This document shows positions 7,829 through 16,450 of a DNA stretch of 64,000 nt, piece after piece; position 1 is the first letter of the stretch; each line of letters begins with the position of its first letter. This DNA is from Pseudoalteromonas sp. MEBiC 03607 (GTDB lineage Bacteria > Pseudomonadota > Gammaproteobacteria > Enterobacterales > Alteromonadaceae). The notes beneath the pieces are model-generated. The model searched no databases. It had not been told where the DNA came from and was given only the letters and a program-made list of their open reading frames with translations. The position numbers and the translations under genes are program-made. The stretch covers positions 1 through 64,000 of the forward strand of contig NZ_SRRY01000002.1 in the NCBI RefSeq assembly GCF_004792295.1, written 5' to 3'.

Positions 7829-10672
7829 TTAGAAATCGTAAGATAGTCTTAAGTAGCCGAAACGACCGATGTTATCGTAACTTGCACTACCAGAACCTGT
7901 ACCTCGAGTACCGAATGGAAGCTCTCGGTTAAAGATGTTATCAACACCTACTTTAACGCCAAAGCCGCTTTCGAAGTTATAACCAACTGTTGCGTCAGAA
8001 ATAACATAGCTACCAAACTTCATTAAGCTATTTGGATTCGGGTTATCTTCTAACTCTTGGTCTGTGTAAAGGCTTACTTCATCTAGGTAACGTGTATCAA
8101 ACGTTGCAAAGAAACCATCACGCTTATAAGAGATAGTTAAATTAGCTTGCCATTTCGCTTCACCAGTTGTACCAGCATACTCGATGTAATCTTCAGGTTG
8201 ATCTTGGAACGGGAAGTCTTTACGTTCAATTAGGTATGTACCAATTAAACGTGTAGAGAAGTTGCCTTCTAGTGCGTCAAAATCATAACCTAACTCAAAG
8301 TCAACACCCGATGCTTCTTGACCAGAAACGTTTAATACTGAGTTTTGAATCAGTGTAATTTCATGTGATGTGCTATCACGTGTAATTAGATTACAATATT
8401 GGTTATTGATACCGCCTTCAGCGTCAACACAGCGGTCAAGAATTTCTTGAGAGGCAATTGTTGAGATTGCGTCTTCTAATTCAATTTTCCAATAGTCGAT
8501 TGTAATAACAGAGTTTTCTAGGAATGACGGTTGGTAAACTAAACCAATAGTTGTACTAGTTGACTCTTCACCTTTAACGTCTCTGTTACCACTTACTAAA
8601 CCTTCAAGGGTTTGTGAGTCGTAATCTGATTCAAAGCCTGCAGGAACACCTAAAGCAGCACAGTTTGCACGACGAACCTCTGAATTTTGTAAATCATCTA
8701 GGTTATCAGCTAAACAAGGGTCATCAACGTTGTAGAATGTTTGGCTCGGTGCACCGAAGATCTCACCAATGTTAGGTGCGCGAAGTGCTTCAGATTGTGT
8801 TGCACGAACACGTAGTTGATCGTTTACAGTCCAATCTAAACCAACTTTCCAGCTTGTTGCATCGCCAATTGTGCTGTAGTCAGCATAACGTACTGCTGTA
8901 TCAAGTACTAGGTCTTGAACAAGTGGTAAGTCAGCTAGTAATGGGATAGATGCTTCGAAGTAAATCTCGTTTACATCAAAATCACCTTTATCTTCACCCA
9001 GTGCGTTGAAGAATGTACCTACTGCATTATCTGGCTCTTTAGTTTCACTTTCTTCTTTACGGTATTCTACACCTGCAGCAAAGCCAACATAACCCGCTGG
9101 TAATTCATAGATTGCTGAGTTTGCAAGTGATGCAGTTACTACTGTCTGAGTAATCTCAGAAGTACCTGTTGATACCGTATTAATGTAATTAATTGCTTCT
9201 TGGCTTGGTGCGCCAAAGCCCATGATGTTTACCGGTACACAGCCTTCAGCGCGTGCTTCTTCACTACGACAAACAATATTACCTTCGCCATCATCAATAG
9301 CGTCAAGAGCATTGTAGTAGTTTGCCATAATCATGTTAGCGCCATTAATACGCTCTAAGTCTGTTTGACCATGAACAACTGATGCATCTAATTCCCAATC
9401 AGTGAATACTGTGCCTCTCAAACCAGCAACAAAACGGGTTGTTTCACGAGTATTGTTTTCGATACGACGACCTAAATCTGTCATCATACGGTTAACCATG
9501 ATTGAGCTAACACCTTCTTGTTCCATTAGATCTTTAACACTCGAGTCAAGATATGGGTTGTCAATCTTGATGCTGTTATTTGGGTTAAAGAAGAAAAATG
9601 CTGGCTGGCCAATGCTTTCGCCTTCGCTGTTTACATATTTTGCTTCGAAATAAGCATTCATGTCTTCAGCAACGTCATAGTTAACTTTGAAGTTTACGTT
9701 GTAGCGTTCAAATTCAGGCTGAATTTCATTGAATTGTGCAAGGTTGAATGAATCACAGTCAGCACATGCAAGACCATCTACTCGGTCACCTATATAAATG
9801 TCACGAAGGCTGCCATCTGGGTTGAATGAGTTAACATAGCCATTGCTTGATGCAAAAACACCTGCATTATTAATCGCATAATAGCCAGCGTTTGGTGTGT
9901 AAATTCTATCAGGGAAATTTGGATCGTCTTTGTTTTCTTCGTTTTGATCTGGGTTACGCAAGCTAAAGAAAGAGCCATCAGTCCATGGGTGATCAAGCGC
10001 ATTTAATGTATTTTGGCCTGAATATTCAACAGCAAAGGCTACGTTACCACGGTCATTATCGAAATTCGTGCCGTATGAAAACGTTGCTTTTTCGTTTTTG
10101 TAGTCACTTAGTTCAGAGGCGCCTTTAGTAACACTAACACTTAAGCCTTCGATGTTCTTTTTAAGAATAAAGTTAACTACACCTGTTACAGCGTCGGCAC
10201 CGTATACAGCTGATGCACCACCTGTGATGATCTCAACACGCTCTACCCATGTGCTTGGAATTGTATTGGTATCAACAGATTGAGAACCTGCAGAGCTAGA
10301 AACATGGCGTTTACCATTAACAAGTACAAGTGTGCGGTCTGTACCCATATTGCGTAAATCAAGAATGTTTAGACCCGCAGTACCGATAAAACGACCTGAG
10401 TTTGCTAGTGAATAAGTGTTACCAAGGGCTGGTAATTTATTTAGTGCTTCACCAATATTTACAGCACCTGTGTTAACTAAGTCTTCACCACTGATAACAG
10501 TTACTGGAGCAGGGGCAATAGCACCTTCACGTAAAATACGTGAACCAGTTACTTCTATACGGTCGATTGATTTTACTTCTTCTTCAGCAGCTATAGATTG
10601 GCTAGAAATGGCAAGCGCCGATGAGCATAGAGCAAGCTTGATGCTAGCACCTAAATAATTATTTTTTATCAT
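7829..10672 (-). CDS. TonB-dependent outer-membrane receptor
   Basis: A 947-residue receptor with a signal peptide ending near SSQSIAA. A TonB-box-like segment IDRIEVTGSR lies at about residues 36-45. The plug domain follows (APAPVTVISGEDL, LVLVNGKRHV, VERVEIITGGASAVYGADAVTGVVNF, of which the last is the classic plug end). The remainder is a barrel of about 22 strands ending in LRLSYDF with the terminal Phe. The subfamily is the large one found in many copies in alteromonads, where substrates include peptides and glycans as well as siderophores, so the substrate cannot be assigned. A clear Fur-like box lies in the upstream intergenic region but about 205 bases from the start codon. The ribosome binding site is AGGTGA. 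Confidence 0.93.
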   Translation of the reverse strand: MIKNNYLGASIKLALCSSALAISSQSIAAEEEVKSIDRIEVTGSRILREGAIAPAPVTVISGEDLVNTGAVNIGEALNKLPALGNTYSLANSGRFIGTAGLNILDLRNMGTDRTLVLVNGKRHVSSSAGSQSVDTNTIPSTWVERVEIITGGASAVYGADAVTGVVNFILKKNIEGLSVSVTKGASELSDYKNEKATFSYGTNFDNDRGNVAFAVEYSGQNTLNALDHPWTDGSFFSLRNPDQNEENKDDPNFPDRIYTPNAGYYAINNAGVFASSNGYVNSFNPDGSLRDIYIGDRVDGLACADCDSFNLAQFNEIQPEFERYNVNFKVNYDVAEDMNAYFEAKYVNSEGESIGQPAFFFFNPNNSIKIDNPYLDSSVKDLMEQEGVSSIMVNRMMTDLGRRIENNTRETTRFVAGLRGTVFTDWELDASVVHGQTDLERINGANMIMANYYNALDAIDDGEGNIVCRSEEARAEGCVPVNIMGFGAPSQEAINYINTVSTGTSEITQTVVTASLANSAIYELPAGYVGFAAGVEYRKEESETKEPDNAVGTFFNALGEDKGDFDVNEIYFEASIPLLADLPLVQDLVLDTAVRYADYSTIGDATSWKVGLDWTVNDQLRVRATQSEALRAPNIGEIFGAPSQTFYNVDDPCLADNLDDLQNSEVRRANCAALGVPAGFESDYDSQTLEGLVSGNRDVKGEESTSTTIGLVYQPSFLENSVITIDYWKIELEDAISTIASQEILDRCVDAEGGINNQYCNLITRDSTSHEITLIQNSVLNVSGQEASGVDFELGYDFDALEGNFSTRLIGTYLIERKDFPFQDQPEDYIEYAGTTGEAKWQANLTISYKRDGFFATFDTRYLDEVSLYTDQELEDNPNPNSLMKFGSYVISDATVGYNFESGFGVKVGVDNIFNRELPFGTRGTGSGSASYDNIGRFGYLRLSYDF

Positions 10673-10745
10673 TGTTTCACCTGTTACTTTATTGTTTTAT
10701 CCCTGGAAGGGGTGTTAACCATGTTTTTTAAATGTTAACAAGCGT

Positions 10746-10773
10746 ACTCTAGCATTGTCCCCTTTTTTTGCAA
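10746..10773 (-). promoter_or_regulatory. Candidate sigma-70 promoter of the TonB-dependent receptor gene
   Basis: On the minus strand TTGCAA (-35), a 16-base spacer and TAGAGT (-10) with an upstream TGC extended -10 element. The -10 lies 74 bases before the start codon. Both hexamers match the consensus at 4 of 6 positions, so this is a candidate only. Confidence 0.35.
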
Positions 10774-10876
10774 TAAAAAATTCGTAGCAAAATGTAGTAA
10801 AATAAAACTTATATATAACAGTTGGTTACTGGGTGGTTGGTTTTTGTGTTGAAATTTATAGTTAGTTTTTTTGCAA

Positions 10877-10891
10877 TGATAACGATTATCA
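10877..10891. promoter_or_regulatory. Strong candidate Fur box in the divergent intergenic region
   Basis: TGATAACGATTATCA matches the 7-1-7 Fur model (TGATAAT-N-ATTATCA) with one mismatch. It lies 205 bases upstream of the TonB-dependent receptor start and 118 bases upstream of the cytochrome b562 start. It could control either gene through an additional promoter, or both by a looped or extended complex. It sits in a 336-base intergenic region that otherwise holds only the promoter elements listed here. Confidence 0.65.
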
Positions 10892-10973
10892 ATTGATGTA
10901 ATTTTTGATATAGTAATATTATTTTATAAACTGATGCTAACTTTTTGAATTAGGCTGATGATGTGTTTCGACA

Positions 10974-10979
10974 TATAAT
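10974..10979 (+). promoter_or_regulatory. Consensus -10 element upstream of cytochrome b562
   Basis: A perfect TATAAT followed by GCGGCC lies 30 bases before the ATG at 11009. No convincing -35 was found at the normal spacing. The transcript would have a leader of roughly 20 bases. Confidence 0.45.
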
Positions 10980-11008
10980 GCGGCCAAGTTTTTCCACATG
11001 AGTACTTT

Positions 11009-11395
11009 ATGAAATTTTTTCTAGTTACCTTATTGGTATTTTTCTCGGCAGTCTGTGTAGCAGAAGAGCTCGATCTTGAAGCAAATATGAAGAATATGGG
11101 GCTGGCTTATAAAAACTCGGTTCGTGCAACGAGTCTTGAAGTGTTTAATACATCAATTGATGAGTTTATTCACTTGTTAGAAAAAGCACGGACAGCCGAC
11201 TTTAAACAGCATAAAACAGCATCTCTTGAAGGACTTGATAAAGTAATAAAACAGGCAAATCTGGCTAAAGAACTAGCCAGCAAGCAGGGACTTGATGCAG
11301 CGAAAGTACCTCTTAAATCAATAGATGATTTACGAAAAAAATACCATGAACTCCATGAACCGCCAGGTTTTTGGCAGCTGTTATTTGGAAAATAA
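11009..11395 (+). CDS. cybC: Cytochrome b562-family periplasmic protein
   Basis: A 128-residue exported protein with signal peptide MKFFLVTLLVFFSAVCVA. The mature chain is entirely helical, as expected for a four-helix bundle. The two heme-iron ligands of cytochrome b562 can be placed: Met27 in LDLEANM, near the mature N-terminus (E. coli DLEDNM, Met7), and His113 in LRKKYHEL, near the C-terminus (E. coli NAYHQKY, His102). The ligand separation is 86 residues against 95 in E. coli, so a loop or helix end is shortened. The tail extends about 15 residues beyond His113. The physiological role of this family is poorly known; a link to iron status is suggested by the Fur-like box upstream. A non-heme-binding relative is possible, but both ligands are kept. 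Confidence 0.75.
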   Translation: MKFFLVTLLVFFSAVCVAEELDLEANMKNMGLAYKNSVRATSLEVFNTSIDEFIHLLEKARTADFKQHKTASLEGLDKVIKQANLAKELASKQGLDAAKVPLKSIDDLRKKYHELHEPPGFWQLLFGK

Positions 11396-11422
11396 TATTA
11401 TTTAATTTTCGAAATTAGACTT

Positions 11423-11448
11423 AAAAAAGGTGCTGAAGCACCTTTTTT
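11423..11448. terminator. Bidirectional terminator between cybC and the L36 gene
   Basis: AAAAAAGGTGC, loop TGAA, GCACCTTTTTT: a GC core stem of 5 bp extended by six A-T pairs, with T-tracts on both strands. It overlaps the stop codon of the minus-strand L36 gene and serves both convergent transcripts. Confidence 0.92.
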
Positions 11449-11584
11449 AACGCTTATTCTTTTTACCTTGAACTGCTTTAAAGCGCGGATTGTCTTTATT
11501 AATTACATAAACGCGGCCTTTGCGCTTGACAATTTGGCAACCCGGACGGGATTTTGCACTTTTAAGAGAGCTTAATACTTTCAT
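11447..11584 (-). CDS. ykgO: 50S ribosomal protein L36, zinc-free type B paralogue
   Basis: A 45-residue very basic protein. The sequence starts [13 protein letters not shown] and contains [13 protein letters not shown] and NPRFKAVQG, nearly the same as E. coli YkgO. The classical L36 zinc ribbon (three Cys and one His) is missing; only one Cys (Cys16) remains, so this is the C-minus form that does not need zinc. In E. coli this paralogue replaces zinc-binding L36 under zinc limitation through Zur. It lies 19 bases downstream of the L31 type B gene on the same strand, so the two form an operon. A GGAGTT ribosome binding site precedes the ATG. Confidence 0.92.
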   Translation of the reverse strand: MKVLSSLKSAKSRPGCQIVKRKGRVYVINKDNPRFKAVQGKKNKR

Positions 11585-11603
11585 TTTAACTCCTAAACGC
11601 GGT

Positions 11604-11855
11604 TTACTTGCTCGCTAAGTTTTTAAAACGACGATTAAATGCAGCTACACGACCATCGCTTGCTACTGCTTTTTGCTTGCCGGTATAAAATGGGTGTGAA
11701 TCACTCGATACATCAATTGGTACGTAAGGGTATGTTTTACCATCAAGCTCTATAGTACGAGATGTTTTAATCGTCGAACCGATAATAAAGTAGCTGTCGG
11801 CAGCAGTATCGTGAAACGCTACTTGATGGTATTCAGGGTGTATATTAGGCTTCAT
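11604..11855 (-). CDS. rpmE2: 50S ribosomal protein L31, zinc-free type B paralogue
   Basis: An 83-residue protein with the L31 pattern: [16 protein letters not shown] at the start, the centre [12 protein letters not shown] and the end [10 protein letters not shown]. It has no Cys at all, so it lacks the CxxC zinc site of the primary L31 and belongs to the YkgM/RpmE2 class. In enterobacteria and bacilli this class is induced by zinc starvation, which releases zinc from ribosomes for other uses. It is the first gene of the rpmE2-ykgO pair, and a Zur-like palindrome lies directly upstream. Confidence 0.95.
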   Translation of the reverse strand: MKPNIHPEYHQVAFHDTAADSYFIIGSTIKTSRTIELDGKTYPYVPIDVSSDSHPFYTGKQKAVASDGRVAAFNRRFKNLASK

Positions 11856-11871
11856 TATTTACCTTTTGTGT

Positions 11872-11892
11872 TATGTGATAATATATCAAATA
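11872..11892 (-). promoter_or_regulatory. Candidate Zur operator upstream of rpmE2-ykgO
   Basis: A 21-base inverted repeat with one mismatched pair, core TGATA-ATA-TATCA. On the minus strand it reads TGATATATTATCACA, close to my memory of E. coli Zur sites (TGTTATAATATCACA). It lies 17 bases before the start codon of rpmE2, which suits repression of this zinc-response pair. Confidence 0.6.
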
Positions 11893-12058
11893 TAAAGCAA
11901 AAATAGACAGGCTTCAAGGTAAAAATAATTCTTATTTGTAGGTTGGTTGGCTTAAAATTAGTCATTATGAACAATCAGTGAGCAGTTGAATTTAAAAAAC
12001 TGGCTATTGTTAATAAGGCTGTTATAACTAGGTATGCGTGCTTATTTAAGAGAGGGAT

Positions 12059-12331
12059 ATGGAAGTGAATGATATAGCTGGCCGCGAAGAACTAGATCAA
12101 AATGTAATGAACACGCTTCGCGATAAAGATCACTCTACATTAGCAAACCAAGTTGATACTTTGCTGTGTTCACATAACGACATAATAGAGCTTTTGGCTC
12201 AGTATCTAGCACTTAGTGAGCAGGATGATGATGAGCGTTTTGATCATTGGTTTGATAATCTAAGTAAAGAGCAACATACCGTGGTTAAAACCTTTGAAGT
12301 CTATCGTGGACACTATGAGCATTTAGATTAG
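12059..12331 (+). CDS. Small acidic hypothetical protein
   Basis: A 90-residue protein with no signal peptide or membrane segment. It is acidic (many Asp and Glu, ending EHLD) and predicted to be helical, with one Cys in DTLLCSHND. An AGAGGGAT ribosome binding site precedes the ATG closely, and a terminator follows, which supports a real single-gene transcript. I do not recognise the family. It lies between the zinc-response ribosomal genes and a secreted protease, with no obvious functional link to either. Confidence 0.65.
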   Translation: MEVNDIAGREELDQNVMNTLRDKDHSTLANQVDTLLCSHNDIIELLAQYLALSEQDDDERFDHWFDNLSKEQHTVVKTFEVYRGHYEHLD

Positions 12332-12383
12332 CTGATAGCTGAATTACCAAAACAAATTAACTGTTTTGTTGTTTTTTTGAACT

Positions 12384-12409
12384 AAAAAAGCCACCCAAAG
12401 GCGGCTTTT
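12384..12409. terminator. Bidirectional terminator between the small acidic protein and the S8 protease
   Basis: AAAAGCCACC, loop CAAA-rich, GGCGGCTTTT: about 9 pairs with one internal mismatch. The minus strand ends in a T6 tract and is the stronger direction, serving the protease gene. The plus strand has TTTTAGTTT. Confidence 0.8.
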
Positions 12410-12428
12410 AGTTTATAGCATTAACTTA

Positions 12429-15400
12429 TTAGTCAAGCATGTATGCTCGCATAGTAATTTGTTCGGCAGAACTTGAACCATAGTCAGAAACGATAGTACG
12501 AATATGTACAAAGTCTCCTTTAACGCCGGTATTTGGAATAGTAGCAACCCATTCACCGTCTATTTGTTCTACTTTAGCATCAAGCCAATTTTCGGTTGAA
12601 AACTGAGTCGATACTGGACAATAAATATAAGCAGGGACTGTTTCGATACCGCATTCTTGACCGTAAGCGTATTGGAACTCTACGTTTGCAAGCGGTACTT
12701 CACCAACTCCATCGAGTAAACCTGTTAGTTTAATATGCGCCACTTCACCCACTTGCATGCTGTTATTAATATCAACAGGTAAGTCGATCATAGGCACCAA
12801 GATAGGTTGTGCACCCTGCTGTTGTTCGTTAGCAGTAAAGGTGTAGAAGCCTTGATAGAGTGACCCTAAATGATCTTTAACAGGTGAACGCTCACCAACA
12901 CCACGAGCATAAGAGCGCATTTCAAGGGTTACTTGGTGGTCGCCTGGCTCGAGTGTTAAGGTTCCTTGATATGGAAATACTGGCTCGCCATCTAAACGTA
13001 AACCAAATGCAGAGCTGCCCATATAACCAAAAATACCGTCATGGTTTGACGCATCGCCAAACGAGGCAAGATTAAAGTAAAGTACATTAGTATCTCGACG
13101 AATAATCGGTGAACCACCGCTGCCCAAGCTACCTGCTCGAGGGCCTTTAAACCATGTTGTTGTTTCTTCAGCCCCTTCGGTCATAGCACGAGGACCGTCA
13201 AAATAAGCGCCCGCACTTTGAATTTGGTAATTAGGCATAACAACGTTAGTCCAGGCATTTTTAGCTGTCGCGGTGTAATACTCGTCTCGTACCTGAGGCA
13301 ACATGATAAGTTGTGAGCTACCCGTCGAATAAAATTCACCGGTACTATTGGTCATTGCCATTACATCAGTCCAAGCTGGACGTTCATCATTTTGTGAATG
13401 GTACGAGGCAGTGATCTTATGCATTCTATGGTCAGCGATATTGATTTGCCCTGACTCAATCCTGCCATCAGTAATGTGATTAATTGAATAAGCGTATGGC
13501 GAGCGTTCAGCCGCTATACCTGACCAACTAACAAGATTGTTGCCGGCTTCAATCTCGGCCATTAATCTTTCACCTTGTTCAGTGCTGATACCGATAACTG
13601 GTACCTTTGGTGTGCCTGTAATCGCACCTTTATAGCGACCACCACGGTCTGGACGATAGAAAATCACGCCTATGGCGCCATGTTTCATAGCATTACCAAC
13701 CATGTAAGAGGTGAGATAATTTGGATTTGCAATAAGTGCAATTTTACCATCCAGATCAAACTGGCTCCAATCAGTGCTATAACCAGCATCACCGACAGGG
13801 AGAACTTCAGCAGACCCTTCACCATGGAATGACAATGCTAAACCTTGCTTGATGTAATCAAGCTTTTCGCCATTTTGCATCATGACCGTTGTCTCAGGTG
13901 CAACGGCACGAGTGGTAATGAATGAGCGAAAACGATCATCATGGCCCTGTGACCAAGCATACATCTCATTGACGTAATCTGGTGCCATCTCAATCGCTGC
14001 GAGTTTAGCTACTTTTTCATCGTCAATTGCATAGGTAAAACCAAAAGAATAGCCTTGTGGATCGAGTGGCTGATCTGCTTTAAAGGTAACTTTTTGAGCG
14101 CTGCGGGCATCAAAATCGATATGCGTTTGGCCATCAATTTTACGGCTTAAAACAGCCATCTGTGCTGCTGATTCAACTAAACCTGAGCTTGTTTGCGGGT
14201 TGTCGAATGTCATGATGTTTGCAATCAGTGTGTAGTAACCTGCAGGAACATCAATACTCGCTTTGCCGCCAGATAATCTGACCAAGCTACCCCAATCATC
14301 TTCTTCGTTGATTAGATAAAGCTTTGATGGTGAAGTGGCTGGATTGCCCCAGCGGTCGGTTAAGTTAACAGATAATTGCACGGTAGGTTGAGCAACCCAA
14401 AAAGAGACAGGAACTGTAACTTGATGATCGCTTGTTCCAACAGTCGTGCCTGTAACTCGACCTGTGATAGCACCATATGCACCGTTATTAAGTGCAACGC
14501 GTGGGTCAATCCACATAGGCACATTTGCTTCACCTTGAGCTGGTATGGTGATTGTTTTGGTATCTAAACCTGCCAGCGTAGCAGGTAATTGCGTTTTGCC
14601 ATCCTCACCAATTAAATCTAGCTTCAGTTTAAGGGTAATATCTGAATCAGACGTATTAGTCAGTGTGATGTGTGTTTGTGTAAACTCATCGCTATTACTG
14701 TTTTCAAAAAAGCCTAGTTCACGGTTGGCAGGGGCAACTATAGCTTGGTTAATGGCACGGTCGATATTCATCGCGCCAGCTCCTTGCTCAAGAACGTGAG
14801 AATCACCGCTAAATACTGACGAAGTTAGAACGTCTTTAATTTCTTGTGGACTAAGCTCTGCACGAGCCTGCATAACAAGCGCAGCACCACCAGCAACATG
14901 AGGCGCAGCCATTGAGGTACCCGAATAGACGCGGTATGCAGTATCGCCTAGACCACCTGAAGCAGCAGCTACAACAGACACACCTTGTGAGGCAATATCA
15001 GGCTTTGCTGAATGACCATCTGGCGATGGGCCTCGTGATGAAAATGAAGCTGTATTACCTTCTCTATCAATTGCACCAACAGTCAGTGCGCTTGGCGCGC
15101 AGCCTGGTAGACCAATTGTCTCGCGGGTAAAGCTATTACCTGCAGAAATAACAAACAGGGCTTTGTCGCTCAGCGCTTCCACCATCTCTACAAGTGGGCC
15201 ACCACAGCTAGTGCCCGAGCCACCTAAAGACATATTTACGATATCAGCTTGCTCGGAAAGCACAGCCCATTGCATACCATTTAATATACCGAAGGTTGAA
15301 CCAGAGCCAGTATTACTCAGTACTTTACCAATGATGAGATCAGCTGCTGGGGCAACACCTACCCATTTCCCATCTGACTCATGACCATTACCTGCAACAG

Positions 15401-16208
15401 TTGAAGCTGTGTGCGTACCGTGCCCGTTTAAGTCATCTACACCATTGCTTGAATAGGTAAAGTCACGAGATGCAATAACACGACCTTGTAAGTCTGGGTG
15501 TTCAGTATCATAACCTGTATCAAGTACGGCTACTTTAATGCCTGCACCATTGAAGTTAATTGCAGATTCACCATAGGCACCTGTTAATGGCACAGTAGGT
15601 GTTAAGGCTGCTGATTGAGTTACTTTATGCGCATGCACAACAGCATCCAGCCAAATACCTTCTACATCAGCTTGTGAAGCCAAAGTTTGCCAGGTTTGTG
15701 CCGCTTTTTCTTTGCTAATAGCAAACGCTGCACTATCGATTAGCTCGATTTCGCCAGTCAGAGACATGCCAGCTAAGGCTGATGGAACGGCCGCACCAGC
15801 TAGAGTTCCGTCTTTGTACTCAACAATCACAGGTAAAGCATCTGTTGACGCATCATCATAGCCAGATTCATACAACTTATTAATGTTAAATAGTTCTAAA
15901 TCGATTGCTTGAGAGTCAACAAGCGCTTGTGCATAATTAGGTACAACGTATGTGCTCTTACCGCGTTTAAAAATACTGGTAATTGCATCGGAGCCATCAG
16001 CATTGAGCAAACGAATGCCGCTTAGTTCGCCATCTTTGTTTACGACAGCAGAGACTTTATCACCGGTGATCAGGGTAAATGTAAGCGCATCTGCTTTAGT
16101 TTGATTAGTTACTACATTAGTTTGCGCTAAAGTTGGCTGAGCAAAGGTTAAACCGAGCATAGCCAAGTAGGTCGCTTTGACGCGACCAAGCCTTGGGAAA
16201 GGTTTCAT
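12429..16208 (-). CDS. Secreted S8 (subtilisin-like) serine protease with PA domain
   Basis: A 1259-residue exported protease. The signal peptide ends near LTFAQPTLAQ, followed by a pro-region of about 190 residues. The catalytic triad is Asp230 (VAVLDTG), His263 (NGHGTHT) and Ser432 (SGTSMAAPHVAGG), with oxyanion Asn358 (SAGNS). A protease-associated (PA) insert-like region lies near residues 800-880 (GKIALIANPNY, MKHGAIGVIFYR, PVIGISTEQG). The C-terminal 350 residues are beta-rich and unassigned. It resembles Vpr/lactocepin-like S8 proteases common in marine alteromonads that scavenge protein. It would be secreted, probably by type II secretion, because no autotransporter barrel or PPC-type end is seen. 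The ribosome binding site is GAAGGATGAA. Confidence 0.95.
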   Translation of the reverse strand: MKPFPRLGRVKATYLAMLGLTFAQPTLAQTNVVTNQTKADALTFTLITGDKVSAVVNKDGELSGIRLLNADGSDAITSIFKRGKSTYVVPNYAQALVDSQAIDLELFNINKLYESGYDDASTDALPVIVEYKDGTLAGAAVPSALAGMSLTGEIELIDSAAFAISKEKAAQTWQTLASQADVEGIWLDAVVHAHKVTQSAALTPTVPLTGAYGESAINFNGAGIKVAVLDTGYDTEHPDLQGRVIASRDFTYSSNGVDDLNGHGTHTASTVAGNGHESDGKWVGVAPAADLIIGKVLSNTGSGSTFGILNGMQWAVLSEQADIVNMSLGGSGTSCGGPLVEMVEALSDKALFVISAGNSFTRETIGLPGCAPSALTVGAIDREGNTASFSSRGPSPDGHSAKPDIASQGVSVVAAASGGLGDTAYRVYSGTSMAAPHVAGGAALVMQARAELSPQEIKDVLTSSVFSGDSHVLEQGAGAMNIDRAINQAIVAPANRELGFFENSNSDEFTQTHITLTNTSDSDITLKLKLDLIGEDGKTQLPATLAGLDTKTITIPAQGEANVPMWIDPRVALNNGAYGAITGRVTGTTVGTSDHQVTVPVSFWVAQPTVQLSVNLTDRWGNPATSPSKLYLINEEDDWGSLVRLSGGKASIDVPAGYYTLIANIMTFDNPQTSSGLVESAAQMAVLSRKIDGQTHIDFDARSAQKVTFKADQPLDPQGYSFGFTYAIDDEKVAKLAAIEMAPDYVNEMYAWSQGHDDRFRSFITTRAVAPETTVMMQNGEKLDYIKQGLALSFHGEGSAEVLPVGDAGYSTDWSQFDLDGKIALIANPNYLTSYMVGNAMKHGAIGVIFYRPDRGGRYKGAITGTPKVPVIGISTEQGERLMAEIEAGNNLVSWSGIAAERSPYAYSINHITDGRIESGQINIADHRMHKITASYHSQNDERPAWTDVMAMTNSTGEFYSTGSSQLIMLPQVRDEYYTATAKNAWTNVVMPNYQIQSAGAYFDGPRAMTEGAEETTTWFKGPRAGSLGSGGSPIIRRDTNVLYFNLASFGDASNHDGIFGYMGSSAFGLRLDGEPVFPYQGTLTLEPGDHQVTLEMRSYARGVGERSPVKDHLGSLYQGFYTFTANEQQQGAQPILVPMIDLPVDINNSMQVGEVAHIKLTGLLDGVGEVPLANVEFQYAYGQECGIETVPAYIYCPVSTQFSTENWLDAKVEQIDGEWVATIPNTGVKGDFVHIRTIVSDYGSSSAEQITMRAYMLD

Positions 16209-16249
16209 CTATTCATCCTTCGTTTTAATATAATTTATTGGGAAGAAAG

Positions 16250-16295
16250 GAGTTATCGAGAGGCTGTCATGTTTTTAATGACCCAAAGATAACTC
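16250..16295 (-). promoter_or_regulatory. Nested inverted repeats in the S8 protease leader
   Basis: GAGTTATC at 16250-16257 pairs with GATAACTC at 16288-16295. Inside it GTCAT at 16266-16270 pairs with ATGAC at 16278-16282. The element ends 42 bases before the start codon, so it would lie in the mRNA leader or overlap the promoter. It has no T-tract, so it is not a standard terminator. It may be an mRNA structure or an operator. Confidence 0.35.
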
Positions 16296-16426
16296 TTCGA
16301 GATGAATTTAACGGCTATCTAGCTGAAAACCTACAAAACAAAAGTAGCAAAATGTACTAACCAAAAGTTAACAAGTGATACATTGTTGTAACTTTGTGCA
16401 TGGGTTCATGGTATGTTCACTTTCAA

Positions 16427-16450
16427 GAAAAAACGGATTTTATAGCCGTT
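16427..16450 (-). terminator. Weak Rho-independent terminator overlapping the end of the DUF6058-like gene
   Basis: On the minus strand AACGG, a 9-base loop and CCGTT are followed by a T-tract. The stem is only 5 bp and starts inside the stop codon, so efficiency is doubtful. Confidence 0.45.

Noticed and set aside
12429..16208. Many open frames on the strand opposite the S8 protease and other long genes
   Set aside because: They lack ribosome binding sites and family features and are shadows of the real genes.
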